Origin: Nannocystis pusilla
Lineage (GTDB): Bacteria; Myxococcota_A; Polyangia; Nannocystales; Nannocystaceae
NCBI RefSeq assembly: GCF_020073745.1
Contig: NZ_JAIRAU010000029.1
Span: 61,710-125,709 of the forward strand
Reading direction: 5' to 3'
Length of the DNA: 64,000 nt
Positions 47,075-56,310 of this stretch are shown in pieces. Numbering within the stretch: the first letter of the stretch is position 1; the number at the start of each line of letters is the position of its first letter. The position numbers and the translations under genes were made by a program. Below the pieces are notes generated by a model. The model was not told where the DNA came from, did no database searches, and saw nothing but the letters and a program-made list of their open reading frames with translations.

Positions 47075-48188
47075 CCGAGCGTCGGTCGTGGCGCAGCACG
47101 TGGTCGATGTCGTAGCGGTGGGTCACCAGCGCGCGGTCGAGCGGGCCGGGGCTGCGGCCGGCGCGGAACAGCCACACGGGAGTCTCGTCGGGCGGGAGAT
47201 CGAACGCGCGGCGCAGGACGGCCATCCCCGGCGCGAACACCCGCCGCTGGTGCGCGGGCCATTCGCGCGGGAGCCGGCCGGTCTCGGCGTCGGCCGCGTA
47301 CAGCGATGCGCCCGTGAACGGCTGCAGGGCGTATCCTGCGGCGTGCAGGCGCAGCCACGCGCGCGTGTGCAGCCTCGCGGCGGCGACGAAGGCCTCGCGC
47401 GCGGGCCGGCGCACGGTGATGAGACCGACGCCGGCGGCGCTGCGCAGCGCGGTGTACGTCAAGCGATCGACGGCGTCGAGGAACCCCAGGCGATTGAGCA
47501 GCAGCTGCACCGGCCAACGCCTCGACCGCTTGAGCACGTGCGCCGCGCTGCTGCCGAGCCCGAGCGCCTTCCACAGCACGCCGTCGCGGGTCGCCGCCGC
47601 CTCCTCCGCCGACCAGCGCACGACCTTCATCACTTGCTGCTGCACCGGCTTGCACGTCCAGAAGAAGCGCTCGCTGGCGGCGACGTAGGCCAGCAGTTCG
47701 TCGGTGTATTCGCTGCGGTCTCGCAGGTGCAGGCGGCATTCCGGGTACTGCTCACAATCGTCCACGATCGCGGCGAAAACCGGGTCGGTCACGGCGCCGC
47801 CGCGATAGTCGCGCCGATCGGTGCATCTGCCCATGAGCGCCGCGGCGAGCGGGTCCGGGGCGCCCGCGCGGGCCTGGAAGCGGATCGTCGCCCAGCGCCC
47901 GGCCTTCGCCGGCTCTGCCTCGAGCGCGATGACGGCCGCGAAATTCACGGTCGTCGCGGCGATCGCCAGGTATTCCAGCAGTCCGCCGAGCGTCAGGGCG
48001 CTGGCCCGTCCCTCGTGATCGAGGGCCGATATCTCGCCGCCGCCGAAGCCGGCGATCTCGAGTTCGGTCCCGCCCCAGCGGAATCGCCACGGCTGCATGT
48101 TCCCGGCGCTCGGGGCCCGAGTGGCCAGGTACAGCAGCGGGGCGAGCTGCGAATCGGCCAGCGTGACGGAGGGCGAAGCTACGATCAT
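47064..48188 (-). CDS. Nitroreductase-family protein (Acg-like)
   Basis: 374 residues from ATG 48188, preceded by TATGCT eight bases upstream. The N-terminal PLLYLATRAPSAGNMQPWRF is the FMN-binding signature of the nitroreductase fold; a second half (AREAFVAAARLHTRAWLRLHAAGYALQPF) matches the tandem fold of mycobacterial Acg-type proteins and their relatives, which often lack normal nitroreductase activity and instead sequester flavin. It may act in redox stress or in tailoring. Convergent with the PAS-STAS gene, ends overlapping by 11 bp. Confidence 0.85.
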   Translation of the reverse strand: MIVASPSVTLADSQLAPLLYLATRAPSAGNMQPWRFRWGGTELEIAGFGGGEISALDHEGRASALTLGGLLEYLAIAATTVNFAAVIALEAEPAKAGRWATIRFQARAGAPDPLAAALMGRCTDRRDYRGGAVTDPVFAAIVDDCEQYPECRLHLRDRSEYTDELLAYVAASERFFWTCKPVQQQVMKVVRWSAEEAAATRDGVLWKALGLGSSAAHVLKRSRRWPVQLLLNRLGFLDAVDRLTYTALRSAAGVGLITVRRPAREAFVAAARLHTRAWLRLHAAGYALQPFTGASLYAADAETGRLPREWPAHQRRVFAPGMAVLRRAFDLPPDETPVWLFRAGRSPGPLDRALVTHRYDIDHVLRHDRRSVNA

Positions 48189-48440
48189 ATGCTGCGAGCA
48201 TAGTCAAACATCGCCGGTCACGAAAGGGGGGGCAGCAGGACCCGGACAGCGAGGAGTCTCATGGAATGAGCGGATCCAGACGCCGGGTTCGCGGCCGACG
48301 AACCTGTCCCGGGGGACCCCCCACTGGGGATTCGGGCGTACCTCCTTTTGCGGCAGCGCATGGCACGCGGCGCGACGGGTCCGCCACGGGCATCGGCGCG
48401 CCGCGCGGCGGTGTTTCATCGGTCGGGTGCTGCGGAATGC

Positions 48441-48551
48441 TCACAGCCGCACGAGCTGGGCCCCGACGTGCGCGCCGGCGCCGATGGCCGCGAAGGCGAC
48501 CAGGTCGCCGCTGCCTTCGCGCGCCTCGACTTCACCCGGCAATGTCGGATC
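48441..48551 (-). pseudogene. KAS III (FabH-type) C-terminal remnant
   Basis: Between the nitroreductase and the next lipoprotein, the minus strand reads TLPGEVEAREGSGDLVAFAA then IGAGAHVGAQLVRL and stop. This is the tail of 3-oxoacyl-ACP synthase III, where GDLVLLAGFGAGxTWGA is the conserved last segment. Nothing upstream in the same or other frames extends it; the neighbouring lipoprotein gene ends 40 bases away. It is a fragment left by deletion, next to an NRPS-PKS and nitroreductase, so it may come from a former KAS III in the same cluster. Confidence 0.55.
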
Positions 48552-48590
48552 GCAGCGCGGTCGAGCGTGTGTGCACCGCGAGTAGAGTGC

Positions 48591-49832
48591 TCACAATGGA
48601 TAGAATATGACCGGGAACTCGAGGTTGGACTCGTCGCCGTTGGCGAGGATCGCGTCCTTTCCCTGGCAGTCCGGCGCGGCGTCGGAAAGACAGTAGTCGA
48701 CGCCCCACTGGAGGATGAAGGGTCGTGACTGGAATTCTGGCGGTACCGGGTCGCCCTTGGCCCAGAGCTCGTGGGCGAAGCCGGTCTTGGGCGAACCCAT
48801 GGTCGGGAGGAGCTGGCAGTTCACCGATTTGTCGCCGTCAGGCTCGTCGGGCGCCGCGACGAGGGGACAGAGCCCGAAGCAGCCGTCGTCGTCGGTCGTG
48901 CACGGCCCCGAGCCGAACGGCGACTGCGTCACGCGGTAGAGGAAGCCGAAGAAGCACGAGTCTCCGCACACGACGTTGTTGACCGCGAATTGCGGCGCCG
49001 CCTCACCGCCGAGCAACAGGGGCTGGTCCTTGTCGACCTTCACGACCAGCGGGACGAGGACGTTGTTGTCGGCCGCGCCGCCGTGACTGACGAAGATCGA
49101 GTACGCCGTGAGCGCCTGGAGCGGCTGGAACGCGCAATACGGGGCATACACCCGCGCGCCGGACTGTTCGGCGGCCACCATCCAGGCCCAGGTGCCGTAG
49201 CGTGTCTCGGTCAGCTCCCCGACGATCGTGCACGTCTCGGGGTCGACGTCGAGGCCTGCGGGGAGCTTGCCGTCTCCGCTCGATCCCGGGACCGAGCAGG
49301 TGATCGGCGAGCCGTCGCCATGATCGAGATAATCGAGGATCGATCTTGTCCCGCCGACGATGCAGGGCCCGTCCGCCTCGAACGCGTAGCGGTCGACCGT
49401 CAGCGCCGGATTCACGACGAGCGGCGGACACGTGGTCATGGCCTGGCCGCCGGCGGCATCCGCGAGCGAGAGCTCGATGTCGTAGGTCCCGACGGTCGTG
49501 GGCACACCTTCGATCAGCCCGAGCGCGGGGTCGATCTCCAGCCCGGGCGGAAGGCCGGCGGCGATCCACGTATATGGGGGCACCCCGCCGGAGGCGGTCG
49601 GCTGATGATGAAACGCCGCGTCGCGGGCTCCCTCGAGAGGCGTCCCACAATCGACGCCGAGGGCGGGTGCGACGTCCGTGACGCCGCCTGTCGTCGGCGC
49701 GTCGATGCTGGTCGCGGTGCTGCCCGCAGGCGAGCCCGTCGCGTCGGGCGGGTTCCCATCCGGAACGAAGAAGCAACCCGAGCCGAGGACCACGCCGGCG
49801 AGGCAACAACGGCGACCGATGCGCGTGAACAT
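48591..49832 (-). CDS. Lipoprotein with putative Ig (He_PIG) repeat
   Basis: 413 residues from ATG 49832, with GAGGAG about six bases upstream. Lipobox VVLGSGC-FFVPDGN; lipidated Cys20. A He_PIG-type domain (GGVPPYTWIAAGLPPGLEID, ALGLIEGVPTTVGTYDIELS) at residues 80-140 is followed by Cys-containing beta-rich sequence ending in NLEFPVIFYPL. Putative Ig domains in secreted bacterial proteins bind glycans or proteins. The same CFFVPxGN start and order occur in the gene at 52657, so the two are paralogues flanking the kinase gene. Located 15 bases downstream of the TPR-like gene, so one operon. Confidence 0.85.
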   Translation of the reverse strand: MFTRIGRRCCLAGVVLGSGCFFVPDGNPPDATGSPAGSTATSIDAPTTGGVTDVAPALGVDCGTPLEGARDAAFHHQPTASGGVPPYTWIAAGLPPGLEIDPALGLIEGVPTTVGTYDIELSLADAAGGQAMTTCPPLVVNPALTVDRYAFEADGPCIVGGTRSILDYLDHGDGSPITCSVPGSSGDGKLPAGLDVDPETCTIVGELTETRYGTWAWMVAAEQSGARVYAPYCAFQPLQALTAYSIFVSHGGAADNNVLVPLVVKVDKDQPLLLGGEAAPQFAVNNVVCGDSCFFGFLYRVTQSPFGSGPCTTDDDGCFGLCPLVAAPDEPDGDKSVNCQLLPTMGSPKTGFAHELWAKGDPVPPEFQSRPFILQWGVDYCLSDAAPDCQGKDAILANGDESNLEFPVIFYPL

Positions 49833-49847
49833 GGCTTCTCCTCGGCT

Positions 49848-50702
49848 TCAGAAGCGCAGCTTCCACACCAGTCCCGTCATGCGCGGCCCCACCACCGGGG
49901 CGAAGGCCTGGTGCGACGATTGACGCCGTTTGGCCAGTACCAACATGGCGATGCCCGCGCCGAGCAGCAGCGGGGCGGTGATGAGGCCGGCGCGTGCGAC
50001 CGCCTCGGCCCGCTTGCCGTCGTCCCAGATGTCGCGGCACTCGCCGACGGGGTTGTCGGGATCGCATTGCCGCGAATCGGAGTCGAAGTCGGCCTGGAAC
50101 GATTTCGTGCGCGCGAGCCCGGCGATGAAGGTGATCAGCATGACCGCGCCCGCGCCGGTTGCCACGCCGCCGCCGATCGTCAGGCCACGCAATGCGCGAT
50201 CCCGCGAGGGGGGCGGCGCCGCGGTTCCTTTGTCGTCCCCGGCGGCGACCGGGCCCTCCGGTTTCGGGCTCTCGGGGGCCGGCAGTGCGGCGAGAAAGCG
50301 ATCCCGGGCGGTGGCGATGTCCGCGGGGACGGTCTCGGTGGGATAGACGCGGACGAAGCCCTCCGCGTATTCGTGCAGCGTCGCGTACGCCTCGCGGGCG
50401 ATCGCCTCGCTGGCGTCCAGCGCGAACGCCTGCTGGTAGGCGCCGGCGATGTAGCGAAACAGCGCCTTGCGATTGGCCTGATGCTCGGGCGCTTCGGGCA
50501 GGAGCCCGGCCGCCGCGGCCCAGATGCGGGCGGCGGCCATGAAGTCGCCGCGCTCGTAATGCGCCTGACCATCCGCGAGGCCGGCGTCGAAGCTGACGGG
50601 GGCGTTCGTCTCGGCGGGGTCCTGCGCGACGGCGCGGTGGGGGAAGGCCCACACGATACTCGTAAAAACTGCGACGAGAGCCCGATGCCGACGCTCTACC
50701 AT
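49848..50702 (-). CDS. TPR-like secreted/membrane protein next to a kinase
   Basis: 284 residues from ATG 50702. A signal peptide (VAVFTSIVWAFPHRAVAQ) is followed by a helical region resembling TPR (GLADGQAHYERGDFMAAARI and following helix pairs), and two membrane helices near the end (TGAGAVMLITFIAGL and AGLITAPLLLGAGIAMLVLA). A central Pro/Ala linker is present. Such proteins commonly sit beside membrane Ser/Thr kinases in myxobacteria and may relay periplasmic load sensing; function is inferred. It is divergent from the kinase at 50845 and cotranscribed with the He_PIG lipoprotein. Confidence 0.75.
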   Translation of the reverse strand: MVERRHRALVAVFTSIVWAFPHRAVAQDPAETNAPVSFDAGLADGQAHYERGDFMAAARIWAAAAGLLPEAPEHQANRKALFRYIAGAYQQAFALDASEAIAREAYATLHEYAEGFVRVYPTETVPADIATARDRFLAALPAPESPKPEGPVAAGDDKGTAAPPPSRDRALRGLTIGGGVATGAGAVMLITFIAGLARTKSFQADFDSDSRQCDPDNPVGECRDIWDDGKRAEAVARAGLITAPLLLGAGIAMLVLAKRRQSSHQAFAPVVGPRMTGLVWKLRF

Positions 50703-50844
50703 CGGAACAGCCTATCATACGGTCGGTGCTCCGAAGCCATCACCGGCATCATGTTCTCGCTGATCCTTCGTTCAGTGCTTCGGTGCGGCGGAGGAGGAGC
50801 GGTGCGAGGTCGCGTTGCTGTGCCATGGGCGGAGGGTGTAAAAG

Positions 50845-52656
50845 GTGGATGTTCCCGTGCTCGATTCTGCCAAGGATCCACTGATCGGGGCGGTGCTCGA
50901 GCGGCGCTACGAGGTCCTGGCGGCGCTCGGTCGCGGCGGCATGGGGACCGTTTACCTGGCCGAGGACAAGCGGCTCAAGCGGCGCTACGCGCTGAAGGTC
51001 CTGCTGCCGGAGCTGGCGACGGACCGCGTGTTCGTCGATCGGTTCTTGCGCGAGGCGCAGACGATCGCGCAGTTCGAACACCCGAACATCGTCAATATCC
51101 ACTCGTTCGGCGAGGAGCCGTCCGGGGTGGTGTTCTTCACGATGGAGCTGTTGAGCGGCGAGGACCTCGACGCGCGGATCGGTGCACGCGCCGAACGGCC
51201 CTACAGCATCAAGGACGCGTGTGCCTGGGCCGTGCAGCTGGCGCGGGCCGTCGCGGCGGTCCATGACGGGGGGCTCATTCACCGCGACCTGAAGGCGTCG
51301 AACGCCTTCCTCGCCCGCCGCCCCGACGGCGAGAGCGTGGTCAAGTTGCTCGACTTCGGCATCGTCCGGCCCGAGGCGAACTCCGATCTGACGCGGACCG
51401 GCATCGCGCTGGGGACGCCGAGCCACATGTCGCCGGAGCAGTGCAGGAACCTCAAGCTCGATCGCCGCTCCGACATCTATTCGTTCGGGGTCCTGCTGTT
51501 CAAGCTGCTGACGGGGCGGGTGCCGTTCACCGGAGACGCGGTGCAGGTGGCCACCCAGCACTGCCTCGCCCCCGTGCCGATGCCGTCGAGCATCAACCCC
51601 GCGGTCCCGCCCGAGCTCGACGCGCTGGTCGTGCGGCTGATGGCCAAGGAGCCTCACGATCGACCGCAGTCGATGCACGAGGTCGTCACGGTGCTGGCGA
51701 GCATTCATGCCTCTGCGCCGGCGCAAGCGGGGGCGGCCCGCACCGCGACCGCGTCCGAGGTCGTGCGTGCGGTCGCGGACGAGCCGGGCCAGCGCGCGGC
51801 GGCGCCGGCGGACACGATCCTCGAGGAGCAGGAGGAGGCCACGACCGCCCCCCGCCCGGCTCCCCCGGTCGCAGATCCCGAGACCACGCCGAACCCCCGC
51901 GCCGCGAGCTCGGTGGTGGCATTGCCGTCGACCCGGACCGATCCGGAGCAGGCGCCGGTGGTGGTGCTGCCGGCGCCGACGCAGTCGCGACCAGGCCGCG
52001 CGATCGTGCTCACCGCGGTCATGGGACTGCTCGCAATCGTGACCGTCGTGATCGCCACGCGCGAGCCTGCGGGCGTCCAGCTCGCGCCCGTCGCGGAGCA
52101 GCCGCTTTCGCCGTCCGAGGCGCCTGCGGTCGAGAATTCGCGGTCCCATGATTCGGCGGTCCCAGGCCCGGCGAGTCCTCCCGCGGTCGCGGTGCCGGAG
52201 AGTCAGGAGGTCGAGGCGCCGCCGCCCACGGCCGAGGCGCCGCCGCCCACGGCCGAGGCGCCGCCACCTCCCGTGGAAACGCGGCAGGAGCGGCCCGTCA
52301 GCGCGCCGGAGCCGGAAAAGATCAAACCGAAGGCGAAGGCGACGCCGAAGCCGGCGCCCCCTGCTTCGGCCACGAAGCCACCAGCGAGCTCGCCCGCGCC
52401 GACGTCGACCGGACCCGCGGGGCCGCCGGTGTCGCAGTCGAAGTCCCAGCTGCAGTCGCGCGCTCGCGCCTGCCGAAAAACGCACAACGCCGAGGGCAGC
52501 CCGCTGCTCGTGTTCGACGTCGCCACGACGAGCGACGGCAAGGTGGTGCGCGTCGAGACGACCCACAAGACCGCGCTGGCCGAGTGTCTGCGCGCGGCCA
52601 TCCGGGAGACCTTGTTCGAGCCCAAGACGCAGGTGGGCCTCGAGGTCAAGCTGTGA
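50845..52656 (+). CDS. Transmembrane Ser/Thr protein kinase (PknB-like)
   Basis: 603 residues from GTG 50845, supported by GGAGG nine bases upstream. The kinase domain (residues 22-290) has GRGGMGTVY, Lys51, HRDLKASN (146-153), DFG 170-172 and an activation segment ending SPEQC. A Pro-rich stretch leads to one membrane helix (about 386-404), then an external Pro/Ala/Glu linker with three copies of EAPPPTA, and a C-terminal 90-residue domain (DVATTSDGKVVRVETTHK, Cys residues) like that of AgmX/PglI and the lipoprotein at 63134. The external part is a probable sensor. The paralogous lipoproteins beside it could be ligands or targets (inference). Confidence 0.92.
   Translation: MDVPVLDSAKDPLIGAVLERRYEVLAALGRGGMGTVYLAEDKRLKRRYALKVLLPELATDRVFVDRFLREAQTIAQFEHPNIVNIHSFGEEPSGVVFFTMELLSGEDLDARIGARAERPYSIKDACAWAVQLARAVAAVHDGGLIHRDLKASNAFLARRPDGESVVKLLDFGIVRPEANSDLTRTGIALGTPSHMSPEQCRNLKLDRRSDIYSFGVLLFKLLTGRVPFTGDAVQVATQHCLAPVPMPSSINPAVPPELDALVVRLMAKEPHDRPQSMHEVVTVLASIHASAPAQAGAARTATASEVVRAVADEPGQRAAAPADTILEEQEEATTAPRPAPPVADPETTPNPRAASSVVALPSTRTDPEQAPVVVLPAPTQSRPGRAIVLTAVMGLLAIVTVVIATREPAGVQLAPVAEQPLSPSEAPAVENSRSHDSAVPGPASPPAVAVPESQEVEAPPPTAEAPPPTAEAPPPPVETRQERPVSAPEPEKIKPKAKATPKPAPPASATKPPASSPAPTSTGPAGPPVSQSKSQLQSRARACRKTHNAEGSPLLVFDVATTSDGKVVRVETTHKTALAECLRAAIRETLFEPKTQVGLEVKL
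52213..52269 (+). repeat. In-frame 21-bp repeat encoding EAPPPTA
   Basis: Two perfect 21-bp units and a partial third encode the Pro-rich stalk of the kinase extracytoplasmic linker. Because the unit is a multiple of three, copy change would only alter stalk length. Confidence 0.8.
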
Positions 52657-53949
52657 TCATTCGGGCAGGACGATCAGGGAGAAGCGGTAGCCGCCGCCGC
52701 CGTTCTCGCGGATGATCGCGGCCTTCTCGTCCGGATCGGCCGTGTTGTTGCCGCAGTCCAAGTCGTTCTGGGCCATGCAGTAGTCCCAGGTGATGGGGAC
52801 CACGAAGGCGCGAGCGCGGTAGCCGTCGAGGAGCGCCGTGTCGGGCTCGGTGATGCGGATGGCGTGCGTGAATCCTTCGAAACCCATCGCCGGGTACTTC
52901 GCGGACGGGCTGGAGCTGACGTTGGCCGAGGCCGAGACCGTGGCGTAACTGAAGATATAAGCGTAGAAGCAGGATCCGGGGCAGTCCATGCCATAGTCGA
53001 CCCGGACCTGCGGATCGGGCAGGTCGCTGCCGTACGTCAGTTCGTTGGCCGACGCGCCGAGGAACGCGAGGCCCGGGGCGAGCGTGCGGTCCTCGCCGGC
53101 ATCGGTGCGGATGATCTCGTAGTCCGGCTCGATCGTCTGGCTCGCGCAATAGGGGAGGTGGACGTCCACGCCGGTTTGTCTCACCGTGGTGATCCAGGCG
53201 TAGACGCCGTAATGCAGGGAGGGATCGACGGTGCCCGACAGGCGACAGGTCTCGGGGTCGACGGCGAGCCCGGGCGCGATGGTGTCCGGCGTCTCGAAGT
53301 CTCCGTCGAAGTTGGACATGCCATGGCCGCGCCCGGGGATCAGGGAACACGTCGGCTGTGTGCCGTCACCCCCGTTCAGGATCCCGAGAGCGAGGAGATC
53401 GTCGATGCCGACCGCGGGATCGGAGATACAGCCGTCGGGGAAGGCGCTGACGAGCGCGGCCGGATCGAGCGCCAGCGGGGCGAAGACGGAGATGGTGCCG
53501 CATGCGCTCGTGCTCGGCGTGCCCCCGGCGTCGATCACGGAGAGCTCGACCGGGAAGTCGCCGGTGGCCTGCGGGATCCCCCAGATGACGGCTTCGGCGC
53601 TGTCGGCGTCGGAGACCTCCAGCTTCAGGCCCGGGGGTAACCCGTCGACGTCCCACGAATAAGGCGGCTCGCCGCCCTCGACCCGGACGTTCGTGGCATA
53701 GTCGATTCCGACGAAGCCGGTGCGCAGGGCGTACGGCGCGTCGGTGCAGAGGATCTGCGGCGCTGCGCCGCCTGTCGGAGAGTCGATCGTGGAGCTGTGC
53801 TCATTCGCGGAATTCGTCGCGCCGTCCGTGCCGCTGCCGCCGACGTTGCCGTTCGGGACGAAGAAGCAGCCGGGGAGCGCGACGAGCCCGCAGACCGCGA
53901 CGGCTCCGGCGCCACAGCGGGGACGAAGGAGGAAGCCATACCCGGGCAC
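52657..53949 (-). CDS. Lipoprotein with putative Ig (He_PIG) repeat, paralogue of 48591
   Basis: 430 residues from GTG 53949 (no clear ribosome site; the start is set so that the signal MPGYGFLLRPRCGAG leads to the lipobox VALPGC-FFVPNGN). He_PIG segment VEGGEPPYSWDVDGLPPGLK near residue 88, then IPQATGDFPVELSVID, and a Cys-containing tail with GGGGYRFSLIVLPE. It matches the gene at 48591 in CFFVPxGN, PPYxW-GLPPGL and GLDVDPETC-like segments (here GLAVDPETCRLSG). Its stop abuts the kinase stop (TGATCA), so both transcripts end at the same six bases. Role unknown. Confidence 0.85.
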   Translation of the reverse strand: MPGYGFLLRPRCGAGAVAVCGLVALPGCFFVPNGNVGGSGTDGATNSANEHSSTIDSPTGGAAPQILCTDAPYALRTGFVGIDYATNVRVEGGEPPYSWDVDGLPPGLKLEVSDADSAEAVIWGIPQATGDFPVELSVIDAGGTPSTSACGTISVFAPLALDPAALVSAFPDGCISDPAVGIDDLLALGILNGGDGTQPTCSLIPGRGHGMSNFDGDFETPDTIAPGLAVDPETCRLSGTVDPSLHYGVYAWITTVRQTGVDVHLPYCASQTIEPDYEIIRTDAGEDRTLAPGLAFLGASANELTYGSDLPDPQVRVDYGMDCPGSCFYAYIFSYATVSASANVSSSPSAKYPAMGFEGFTHAIRITEPDTALLDGYRARAFVVPITWDYCMAQNDLDCGNNTADPDEKAAIIRENGGGGYRFSLIVLPE

Positions 53950-54209
53950 CCGTCGACGGTACCACGCGGAATCACGGCTTTCACCGCCGCCGGCGAGGCG
54001 ACGAATGGCGTGACCTGTGAGCGGGAGGGCCTGCGAGTCATTTGCGCGCATCCGTGCCTGAGCGAGCCGGAACGGGCGGGCCGGCGCGCGTGAACGACCC
54101 TCGTCCGCGGACCGTGGGAGCCGCGCGGTCGTGAGTTGACGCGGCGGCGATTTCGAGGCCGGATGGATGATTCGCCGCGTTCCGCGGGTTTCTCTCCGGA
54201 GGTTCAACA

Positions 54210-54437
54210 TTGGCCCAACTCATCCTTGACGAATTCAACCTCGAGAAGGCCGAGCGCCGCCTGTGCGTCGAGGCCCTCGCGTCGGCCGGCAACATCGTCG
54301 GTGCCGCGGCGCTGCTCGGGATCACCCGCCACGCGCTGAAGCGCCGCATCATCAAGCTGGCCATCGAGTGGCCGCAGCGCGGCGCCAGCCGGCCGACCGT
54401 CGCCTCGACCGGCGTGAACGCCGGGCTGTTGCGGTAG
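54210..54437 (+). CDS. Small Fis-type helix-turn-helix protein
   Basis: 75 residues starting at TTG 54210, with GGAGG seven bases upstream, which decides the start. The sequence LCVEALASAGNIVGAAALLGI and TRHALKRRIIKLAIEW is the Fis-type HTH that ends sigma-54 activators (NtrC family); here it stands alone with no AAA+ domain. It may be a nucleoid-associated or small regulator, perhaps a free DNA-binding tail. No other features. It lies between kinase clusters, convergent with the two-kinase operon. Confidence 0.8.
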   Translation: MAQLILDEFNLEKAERRLCVEALASAGNIVGAAALLGITRHALKRRIIKLAIEWPQRGASRPTVASTGVNAGLLR

Positions 54438-54532
54438 GCGCCGCGCGTGCGACCTGCCCGGGGCGCGACCCGGTGGCCGAGAGCCGCCGGGTCGCGCCCG
54501 TTTGCGTCGACGCCGAGACCCTGCGCAGGTGC

Positions 54533-56302
54533 TCAGCGCCAGAAGGTCGAGACGATGTCTCGCTGGATGTCGTGGTGGAGGCGCTTGATCTCGAGCAGGA
54601 ACCGCTGCGCCGGCTCGCCGCCGCGGTGAATGCGGGTCCTGGCGTAGCTGCCCGGCAGGCCGCGGGTCATGGCGCGGAGGATGATGACGATCATCTCGTC
54701 CTGCCAGAAGGCCGAGCGGATGGCCTTGCGGACGCCGGGGTAGAGGTCGAGGCCGCGGAGGGAATTGACGTCGACGGTGCGGTGCTTCTCCTGCGCGGTG
54801 TAGACGAGCGCGTGCAGCGGGTCGAGGCGCGTGGCGTCCTCCGAGAGCAGGAAGTAGAACAGGGCGCCGAGGGCGAAGATGTCGTGCGGCTCGAGCAGCG
54901 GCCGCTCGACGACGCAGCGGCGGTAGTCCTGCACGCCGGGGGCGACGCCGCCGTACTTGGCGATCTTGCCGCCGTCGAGCACGTTCTCGATCATGAGGTC
55001 GTGGGCGTGGTCCTCGTCGAGCGAATGGCTGATCCGGTCGCCGGGCATCAGCGGCAGCGACAGGCCGCGCATCTCGGGCGGGATGACGAAGGTCTGGTCC
55101 TCGGGCGAGAAGGCGATCGGCTGGTCGAGGCTCACGTCCTGGCGGCGGTTCTTGGCCTCGGGCGAGAGGAACGGGCTCTTGTTCTGTCCGGCGGCCTCGG
55201 CGTCGTCGTACCACGAGCGCGTCGGCACGACCTCGTCGGCGAGGCCGAAGTCGATCAGCAGGGTGCGGAAGGTCGGATAGCTGGTAATGTCATTGAGGAT
55301 GTCGTGGATCGACATCTCCGGCCGGTGCTCGCCGCGCCAGCTCGACTTGCCGTTGCGGGTGCCCGACAGGCGGACCATGATGTTGTCCGCGGCGAGGTCC
55401 TTGTGGATGATGCGCTTCTCGCCGTGCAGCCAGGCGACGGCCTCGACCAATTGCACGACGACCAGGACCTTCTCGAGCAGGAGCGCCTTCTCGACCAGCT
55501 CCGCCGATCGCCGCCGGCGCCACTCGCGGGGCAGCCATGCGGCCACGCGGGTGGCCAGGCTGCGCCTCGCGGCCAGCACCATCGCCTTCGTCTCGCCGTC
55601 CTTCTTGCGCCATTGATCGAGCACCTCCTCCCGGCGCACGCGCGCGAAGTCCTTGAGGCCGAGGGTGAGGTGCTCCATGACGATGGCGTCGCGGTGAACG
55701 AAGTTGACGATCGTGCCGCGGCCCTCGACCGAGCGGTCCTGGCAGCAGGTCCGCGCCGCGGGTGACGACAGCTCCTGGGCCCGGTCCATGACCCGGTTGG
55801 CCGGCAACAGGTAGCCGCAGGCGACGCAGTGGAGCGCGGGCAAGGCGTCGGCCTCGATGCGCGTCAGCGACTCGTGGCTGCAGGCCGGGCAGCGCGGGTG
55901 GTAGATCTTGCCGCACCCGCACAGCACGAGCGGGCGCAGTTGCAGGACGTCGAGGATGTGCAGGACGTTGACGTTGTCGGCGTCGCTCAGCTTGCGCAGG
56001 TGGGCGATCTCGGTGGCGAACAGGCGCTCGTCGGTCAGCTTGGCGTGGCTGTGGAGGATCTTGACCGCGACGCTGCGGGCCGGTTGATTGCCGATCTGCT
56101 GCTGGCCGCACAGGACGCGGGCGAACTTGCCCTGGCCGAGCTCGACGGGTACCCACAATCCGCCGCGGTTGCGGGTCATGCGGAACGCGTAGCGCAATTG
56201 CGAGGTGACGGTCTCGCGGCTGATCGCGGCCTCGGGCAACGGGGCGACGGCCTGGGGCTGCGGCGCGGCAGGAGCGGCGGGGGCGTCGGTGGGGCGTGAC
56301 AT
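54533..56302 (-). CDS. Atypical protein kinase with inserted Cys-rich module
   Basis: 589 residues from ATG 56302. Kinase elements: Gly loop GQGKFARV near residue 57, Lys81 (VAVKIL), catalytic IIHKDLAADN (HKD 300-302, Asn307) and IDFGLAD (DFG 351-353). Between lobes, residues 128-187 hold a Cys-rich block: CGCG (128/130), CPAC (138/141), CVAC (159/162) and CC (186/187), like a zinc ribbon, followed by a helical linker before the C-lobe. HKD in place of HRD and the large insertion are unusual. No membrane helix. It is translated eight bases after another kinase, so the pair probably works in one cascade. Confidence 0.85.
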   Translation of the reverse strand: MSRPTDAPAAPAAPQPQAVAPLPEAAISRETVTSQLRYAFRMTRNRGGLWVPVELGQGKFARVLCGQQQIGNQPARSVAVKILHSHAKLTDERLFATEIAHLRKLSDADNVNVLHILDVLQLRPLVLCGCGKIYHPRCPACSHESLTRIEADALPALHCVACGYLLPANRVMDRAQELSSPAARTCCQDRSVEGRGTIVNFVHRDAIVMEHLTLGLKDFARVRREEVLDQWRKKDGETKAMVLAARRSLATRVAAWLPREWRRRRSAELVEKALLLEKVLVVVQLVEAVAWLHGEKRIIHKDLAADNIMVRLSGTRNGKSSWRGEHRPEMSIHDILNDITSYPTFRTLLIDFGLADEVVPTRSWYDDAEAAGQNKSPFLSPEAKNRRQDVSLDQPIAFSPEDQTFVIPPEMRGLSLPLMPGDRISHSLDEDHAHDLMIENVLDGGKIAKYGGVAPGVQDYRRCVVERPLLEPHDIFALGALFYFLLSEDATRLDPLHALVYTAQEKHRTVDVNSLRGLDLYPGVRKAIRSAFWQDEMIVIILRAMTRGLPGSYARTRIHRGGEPAQRFLLEIKRLHHDIQRDIVSTFWR

Positions 56303-56310
56303 GGCGTGAT

